Assembly: GCA_900767075.1 (NCBI GenBank) | Contig: CAAFXX010000207.1 | Coordinates: forward strand, 1-16,137 | Length of the DNA: 16,137 bases | Direction of reading: 5' to 3' | From: Bacteroidales bacterium | Lineage (GTDB): Bacteria; Bacteroidota; Bacteroidia; Bacteroidales; Muribaculaceae | Shown: piece by piece, positions 12,212-16,137 of the stretch | How the letters are laid out: each line of letters begins with the position of its first letter | How positions within the stretch are numbered: position 1 is the first letter of the stretch | The notes under the pieces: generated by a model | Seen by the model: only the letters and a program-made list of their open reading frames with translations | Databases searched by the model: none | What the model was told of the DNA's origin: nothing | Program-made: the position numbers and the translations under genes

Positions 12212-14682
12212 ATTGCCGTTTTTACGGTGGCATTGTTACATGTAACGATATAGATGCCCTTGCCGCCCACAGGAATCCTGACGGATCCCTCAGCCGGTAC
12301 ATTGGCGCGTGAGATTTCAACACCGGTGGAATTGAATACCCGTACCAAAGCATCAGGTTCGGCTGTTACAACGATATCTCCATTATCGGCATATGCCTTA
12401 AAGCCGGCATTTGCTGTCTTGATATTTTCCACTGCGGTTGCCACAAGATCCACAAGCTGCATTGCTGACTCATTTGAAACGCATGACTCGTCGCGGAAAT
12501 CCCTCAATGCCTTCACGCTGTAGGAGTACAGCTTGCTCTCGGTTCCGAGGCCGCTGAATCTATAGCTTGTCGTATTTCCATCAGTCATAACCTGTGTTGA
12601 TGCCTGATAGATCAAGTCTCCATTATTGACATCCTGTGTCACCTTGATGTCGTCAAGGAAGAAGGAGGCTCCGTTCACGGTGTACATCATCAGTCTCTGC
12701 TGAGCCTTACCGTTGTGGAACGTGACCTTTATCTTTTTGAGTCCTGTCTCATCGAATGCAACGGTGCCGTATTCTGTCTCGGTCTGAACTGCGAATGTCT
12801 CGCCTTTCTCCGACCAGACAGTGGCTTCCACGGTGAAATCACCGTTGCCGTTGTTCAATGTCATATAAGGTGAATAGAGATTGAATGTGGCGTATCTTGA
12901 AGAGCCGCAACCGATCATGCCCTTACATACTGCCGCTCCGTCGGAATACCATCCGGGCACACTTGTGTAGTCGTCAAAATAAAGATATTGGTCATATCCG
13001 GGAATCCATTCATAATTCTCGGGATCGGCAGTGACTTCAACCTTGGGATTATTGAAATCTTCTGTCATCACCACAAAACCCTTTGTATCCTCTCCGATGC
13101 GGGTGGTCTGGTACAGGCTTACTACATATCCGGTTGCCTTAGGCGTTGCCTCCCAGTTGGCGGTAAACGCTCCGCGGCGGTCTACATCGGATGCCTCCTT
13201 CACTACAGGGGCTGCCACGCCAAATGCCTTGGTCCTTTCGGTGTATGCTGATTTCTTTCCGTCCTTTATAGCGCATACGGAATAATGATAATCCAGTTCC
13301 GGTTCAAGTCCATCGATCACGGCTGAGGTTTCCTTTGTATCGAAGTTTTTCTTCTCCACCAGTTCTTTGGCGTTCTCAAAGACGACCTCGATGTCGTCGA
13401 CTATGGCATATTCACCTTCTGCCGCATCCTTGAAAGATATGTTCATGGCATCGTTCAGCCACAGGTCATCTTCTGCTGACATCTCAATTTTCAGACCCTC
13501 GGCAGGAACATCCGAAAGATATATTCTCTGGAGCCATCCCCAGTGGTCGTAATCGGGATTATGTCCGAAAATATAGATTGCCGCCTCGGATTCAGGATTT
13601 ACCTTGCCGGGATAAACGATGCATGAGAACGATTCCACGCGGCTGATGCCGTCGGAAGGGAAGTCAACCTCGTCGCTGTCGGTCCTGAATGCAAGGCCGA
13701 GTGAACCGTCTGTACCGCCCTCGGCAATCGGAGACGAGCCAAACACAGGCTTCCATCCTTCCGGCCACACTGGGTCGGTAACATTGAAGTCATTGAAATT
13801 CTCCGATACATGGATTGCCGGTTTGTCGGATACCCTCTCTTCATAGATATTGACGTTATAGCTGTCTGCACCAGGTGCTGCATTCCATGAAAGGCGGAAC
13901 GATGTGTTTCCGAAATCCGAAGCCCTTACCTCCGACGGAGCAGGAACGTAGTCCTCGTCTCTCAGAAGCTGGACGTCATCGATCAATATACCCAGTCTTT
14001 CCGGTTCATCCGTTCGGTCAACACCGTCGTTGAACTGGACGAAACATTCGTCCACGGTACTGTTCTCAAAAACGAATTCGAACTCCTGCCATTCAGCCTT
14101 GTTAAGTCGCGCATAGCGGAAGCAATCCTCGTCTGCGTATGTCGGATTGTCAGGATTCTTAAGAAGCGTCACGGCAATGCCGTGCCATGTATCTTCCGGA
14201 CGGATCGGACGGGCGCGGAACCGCAGGACAATCTTACCGGTAAGATTCATAAGCGGAGTGTTGAGCCAGCCACCGAATCCGGGATAATCGAGGGCACACG
14301 TGCCTCCTGCCTGATATATGCCGTAGCCTGTCCAGCCCGGCTGATGTGTGTATTTAGGATCTATGTTCCACAGGTTTGGACCTGCCACAAATTCTTCCGA
14401 ACGCTGAGATTCCGACCCCTCGGCAAACAGAGAGAAGTCTTCCTTCATGATTTCCGAAAGATTGTCGGAATAAGTAGGTTCGTCAGGGACTTGAACTGCC
14501 CTGAATTTGCTTTTGGCGATATCCTCCGACAACCATTTGGGAGTTGTCGGGACATTTACCGTCGCCTCCTGAGTTTTTTCTGTCTTGAGCAATAGGCGTG
14601 CCCCCTGACTGTTGATAGCCGCATACGCCGTAACACCCATAAGGGCCAGGGCAATTGCTGACAATGTAAAGTTTTGTTTCAT
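12208..14682 (-). CDS. Large secreted choice-of-anchor J / fibronectin type III-like protein with T9SS-like C-terminus
   Basis: This 824-residue exported protein has a signal peptide MKQNFTLSAIALALMGVTAYA. It has three jelly-roll-like units, each closed by an aspartate-rich ligand strand: about 80-240 (ILIDDVQLL), 295-435 (IVDDIEVVF) and 540-682 (FFLDDIKV). Fibronectin type III-like repeats separate them: 246-285 (PAPSEVRASDFGNTSFRLSW), 450-485 (AVIDGLEPELDYHYSVCAI) and 490-525 plus 690-735. The C-terminal 75 residues (NGDIVVTAEPDALVRVFNSTGVEI, GKGIYIVTCNNATVKTAI) have the layout of a type A T9SS sorting domain. This architecture is typical of Bacteroidota surface adhesins or carbohydrate-binding proteins; no catalytic motif is seen. 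It is the first gene of a two-gene operon and faces a divergent Crp/Fnr-like regulator across a region holding two palindromes. Confidence 0.88.
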   Translation of the reverse strand: MKQNFTLSAIALALMGVTAYAAINSQGARLLLKTEKTQEATVNVPTTPKWLSEDIAKSKFRAVQVPDEPTYSDNLSEIMKEDFSLFAEGSESQRSEEFVAGPNLWNIDPKYTHQPGWTGYGIYQAGGTCALDYPGFGGWLNTPLMNLTGKIVLRFRARPIRPEDTWHGIAVTLLKNPDNPTYADEDCFRYARLNKAEWQEFEFVFENSTVDECFVQFNDGVDRTDEPERLGILIDDVQLLRDEDYVPAPSEVRASDFGNTSFRLSWNAAPGADSYNVNIYEERVSDKPAIHVSENFNDFNVTDPVWPEGWKPVFGSSPIAEGGTDGSLGLAFRTDSDEVDFPSDGISRVESFSCIVYPGKVNPESEAAIYIFGHNPDYDHWGWLQRIYLSDVPAEGLKIEMSAEDDLWLNDAMNISFKDAAEGEYAIVDDIEVVFENAKELVEKKNFDTKETSAVIDGLEPELDYHYSVCAIKDGKKSAYTERTKAFGVAAPVVKEASDVDRRGAFTANWEATPKATGYVVSLYQTTRIGEDTKGFVVMTEDFNNPKVEVTADPENYEWIPGYDQYLYFDDYTSVPGWYSDGAAVCKGMIGCGSSRYATFNLYSPYMTLNNGNGDFTVEATVWSEKGETFAVQTETEYGTVAFDETGLKKIKVTFHNGKAQQRLMMYTVNGASFFLDDIKVTQDVNNGDLIYQASTQVMTDGNTTSYRFSGLGTESKLYSYSVKALRDFRDESCVSNESAMQLVDLVATAVENIKTANAGFKAYADNGDIVVTAEPDALVRVFNSTGVEISRANVPAEGSVRIPVGGKGIYIVTCNNATVKTAI

Positions 14683-14708
14683 ATAACTGTTAATTAGTGT
14701 TTCACAAA

Positions 14709-14725
14709 GAAGTCATTTTGACTTC
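14709..14725. repeat. Inverted repeat in the leader of the secreted-protein operon
   Basis: GAAGTCA (14709-14715) and TGACTTC (14719-14725) form a perfect 7-bp inverted repeat with a TTT centre, 27 bases upstream of the ATG at 14682. It could be an operator or a small 5'-leader hairpin. Confidence 0.45.
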
Positions 14726-14772
14726 CGTCTTTAATTTGAGAGGTTAAAGTAGTCCATTTTATCGACACGTCT

Positions 14773-14790
14773 ATTTACCATTTGGTAAAT
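14773..14790. promoter_or_regulatory. Operator-like palindrome 1 (TTACC-N4-GGTAA)
   Basis: ATTTACC-ATTT-GGTAAAT, flanked by T/A to give 8-bp arms. The core TTACC-N4-GGTAA has the same 5-4-5 layout as FNR-type sites (TTGAT-N4-ATCAA). It lies in the divergent promoter region between the secreted-protein operon and a Crp/Fnr-like gene, about 90 bases from the former's start codon. Confidence 0.7.
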
Positions 14791-14813
14791 AATATCTTAA
14801 GACATCATATTAT

Positions 14814-14827
14814 TTACCAATTGGTAA
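14814..14827. promoter_or_regulatory. Operator-like palindrome 2 (TTACC-AATT-GGTAA)
   Basis: A perfect 14-bp palindrome with the same TTACC/GGTAA half-sites as the one 39 bases away. Its centre lies about 40 bases upstream of the start predicted from the -7 box at 14849-14856. That is the usual class II activator position for Crp/Fnr proteins, and it also overlaps where a -33 box would be, so activation or autorepression are both possible. Confidence 0.7.
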
Positions 14828-14848
14828 CTGTAGCAGGCAAACTTTTAG

Positions 14849-14856
14849 TAATTTTG
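14849..14856 (+). promoter_or_regulatory. -7 box for the Crp/Fnr-like gene
   Basis: TAATTTTG fits TAnnTTTG and lies 42 bases before the ATG at 14899. The -33 position is covered by palindrome 2 and has only a weak TTGG, consistent with a regulated promoter. Confidence 0.6.
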
Positions 14857-14898
14857 TCAGACTTCATTGAGCAAATTTGACTGCATAACAATAATTAT

Positions 14899-15480
14899 AT
14901 GGATAAAGGATACTGCCGTTTCTTTCAGAGGAACCCCATGCCTGAGCAAGAGGCGAGAAAGCTTTTCGCCCATATGCAGCTGGTGCGTTTTTCAAAAGGC
15001 GACTATGTGATAAGGCAGGGGGATTCCAATTCCAGCCTGTATGTAATAGACCGTGGAATCTGGAGTGGATTTGAAAAAAGATCCGACAGTCAGGACGTCA
15101 CCCTATGGTTCGCCTTTTCCGGCGAGCCCGTCTTCAACGTATGGTCTTACGTATTGAGCGAGCTGTCGCCCATTGATGTCATATCCGAAACGGATTCCAC
15201 AGCCTGGGTCATCAGGAAATCGGACCTGGACAAGCTTATATACGAGAACACGGATATTCTGGATTGCTTTCTGAAAATCATATTGGGGCAGCTTGCCCAT
15301 TATGAGAACAGATTGCTGCAGATGTCGAAACCCGCGAATGCAAGCGAAAGGTACCTCTGGCTTGCCGAATGGCATCCGGAGCTTCTGCAGGAGGTGCCTC
15401 TTTCGAGGATAGCGTCCTTTTTGGGCGTGACGGTCCAGTCCCTGTCGCGTATCCGCCGGAATATCTTCCTGAAAAAATAA
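14899..15480 (+). CDS. Crp/Fnr-like transcriptional regulator (Bacteroidota type)
   Basis: This 193-residue cytoplasmic protein has an N-terminal cyclic-nucleotide-binding-like beta barrel (about 28-110: KGDYVIRQGDSNSSLYVIDRG, VTLWFAFSGEPVFN). A dimerisation helix runs about 112-140. The C-terminus is a shortened helix-turn-helix (about 168-187: LSRIASFLGVTVQSLSRIRR), whose SLSRIRR recognition helix matches this family. The Glu-Arg pair that binds the cAMP phosphate in CRP is not evident, so the signal is unknown. It is divergent from the secreted-protein operon with two TTACC-N4-GGTAA palindromes between them, which makes it the first candidate for their binding protein. A frameshifted paralogue lies downstream on the opposite strand. 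Confidence 0.9.
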   Translation: MDKGYCRFFQRNPMPEQEARKLFAHMQLVRFSKGDYVIRQGDSNSSLYVIDRGIWSGFEKRSDSQDVTLWFAFSGEPVFNVWSYVLSELSPIDVISETDSTAWVIRKSDLDKLIYENTDILDCFLKIILGQLAHYENRLLQMSKPANASERYLWLAEWHPELLQEVPLSRIASFLGVTVQSLSRIRRNIFLKK

Positions 15481-15589
15481 AATGCCTTACTGAAAAATTA
15501 AAAACAAAGAAGCTGCTTAAAGACAATCACTTGCTTTTAAACAGTTTCTTCTCATCATCATCTTAATTTACTACTTACCTTTATCCTAC

Positions 15590-15625
15590 TTTAACCAAAT
15601 TTAAAACTACATTTAACCAAATTTA
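15590..15625. repeat. Two 14-bp direct repeats between the convergent Crp/Fnr-like genes
   Basis: TTTAACCAAATTTA occurs at 15590-15603 and again at 15612-15625, 22 bases apart (about two DNA turns). A third partial copy, TTAACCA, is at 15631-15637. The site lies behind both genes, so a promoter role is not obvious. The rest of 15481-15642 shows no gene and no clear terminator hairpin. Confidence 0.55.
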
Positions 15626-15642
15626 CCCGATTAACCATTCAA

Positions 15643-16123
15643 TTACTTTATTTGTGAACGTATCCGGCTTAACGATTGAGGTGCAAGATGGATATAAGAG
15701 GCGAGTTTTTTAGCGGCACATTCTGTAGCAATTCCGGATGACGCTTAAGGATGGCAAGATATCTTTCCAAGCCTCTGTCGCATTCAAAGAGACTTGTAAA
15801 GCTTTCTTCAGATTCCGTTGCATGGCCTATGAATATCTTTCTTGCAAGATTGCAGACCGACAGTGATTCGGCACACAGCGTCTCAAGCTCGAATTTAGGC
15901 ATTCTGTAGAGTTCACATGGAATGACGGCCTCAATTGATATAGGCGACAGCCCTCCGTGATGATAACACCAGACATCGATTATTGCCTGTCCGGGATATC
16001 CGAACCATAATGTCTGCTCTACATCGTTGACCGGGATATAAGCTCGCAGAATTCCTTTCCTGATGAAATAGAAATTGTCATTGAACTCTCCGGCTTTAAC
16101 GACGTGCATGTTTTTATGAACCT
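15643..16123 (-). pseudogene. Crp/Fnr-like regulator, N-terminus cut by contig end and C-terminus frameshifted
   Basis: The protein resembles the regulator at 14899: VVKAGEFNDNFYFIRKGILR, TLWFGYPGQ and ERYLAILKRHPELLQNVPL line up with its barrel and linker. In the given frame it ends at a TAA at 15671-15669 with an unrelated tail (NSPLISILHLNR). Adding one A to the six-A run (T run at 15706-15711 on the + strand) restores KKLASYIHLAPQSLSRIRSQ, a good family helix-turn-helix, ending at the TAA 15645-15643. So one base is missing. Upstream, the frame stays open past the Met at 16109 to the adapter junction; about 30 N-terminal residues are missing. The apparent stop there (16124-16122) uses the first adapter base and is not real. 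The frameshift may be a true mutation or an error near a contig end. Confidence 0.82.
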
Positions 16124-16137
16124 AGATCGGAAGAGCA
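16124..16137. other. Illumina TruSeq adapter sequence (artefact)
   Basis: The last 14 bases AGATCGGAAGAGCA are the start of the standard Illumina adapter read-through sequence. They are not part of the genome and mark the contig end. Confidence 0.96.

Overview
The window looks like a piece of a Bacteroidales chromosome, probably of a gut or Muribaculaceae-like organism. I infer this from Bacteroidota-type promoters (a TAnnTTTG -7 box, twice with a -33 TTG/TTTG box exactly 19 bases upstream), secreted proteins with type IX secretion-like C-termini and choice-of-anchor J/Omp28 architecture, small Crp/Fnr-like regulators of the Bacteroidota kind, and moderate G+C. No rRNA, tRNA, CRISPR or insertion sequence was seen. 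The sequence starts inside a gene, and its last 14 bases are an Illumina adapter, so the right edge is a contig end and not biology.

Layout. 1-1557 (+): the 3' part of an aldo/keto reductase, a GNAT acetyltransferase and a small unrecognised ORF, closed by a strong hairpin. 4973-1595 (-): a promoter and a canonical cobalamin riboswitch, then about 210 bases without a convincing gene, a possible small zinc-ribbon ORF, a DASS/SLC13-type anion transporter, and a MetE/YxjG-like protein that appears to lack the zinc ligands of methionine synthases. 5008-7690 (+): two near-identical Rpn-type PD-(D/E)XK nuclease genes, each with its own promoter, flanking an AT-rich gene for a membrane-anchored C39-like (papain-fold) protein. 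8160-7694 (-): a four-helix membrane protein with two H-X13-H motifs, resembling DUF4405 di-haem membrane cytochromes. 10287-8209 (-): a Bcr/CflA-type MFS exporter followed by an AraC-family regulator that has its own strong promoter. 14682-10376 (-): a two-gene operon with an ATGA overlap encoding two large secreted proteins, one carrying a CGYC thioredoxin-like/Omp28 domain. 14683-14898 holds two TTACC-N4-GGTAA palindromes between this operon and a divergent Crp/Fnr-like regulator (14899-15480, +). A second Crp/Fnr-like gene (16123-15643, -) converges on it. That gene carries a one-base frameshift in an A run and is cut off at its N-terminus by the adapter.

How parts may work together (inference). 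The Crp/Fnr-like protein probably controls the secreted-protein operon and itself through the two palindromes. The cobalamin riboswitch may control the transporter and MetE-like block, echoing the well-known B12 repression of metE, although the MetE-like protein is probably not an ordinary methionine synthase. The Rpn/C39/Rpn block is the most likely place for a defence or recombination function: the two nucleases differ mainly in the length of a charged helical repeat next to the C-terminal domain, which is the part reported to act as an intragenic antitoxin in E. coli Rpn proteins.
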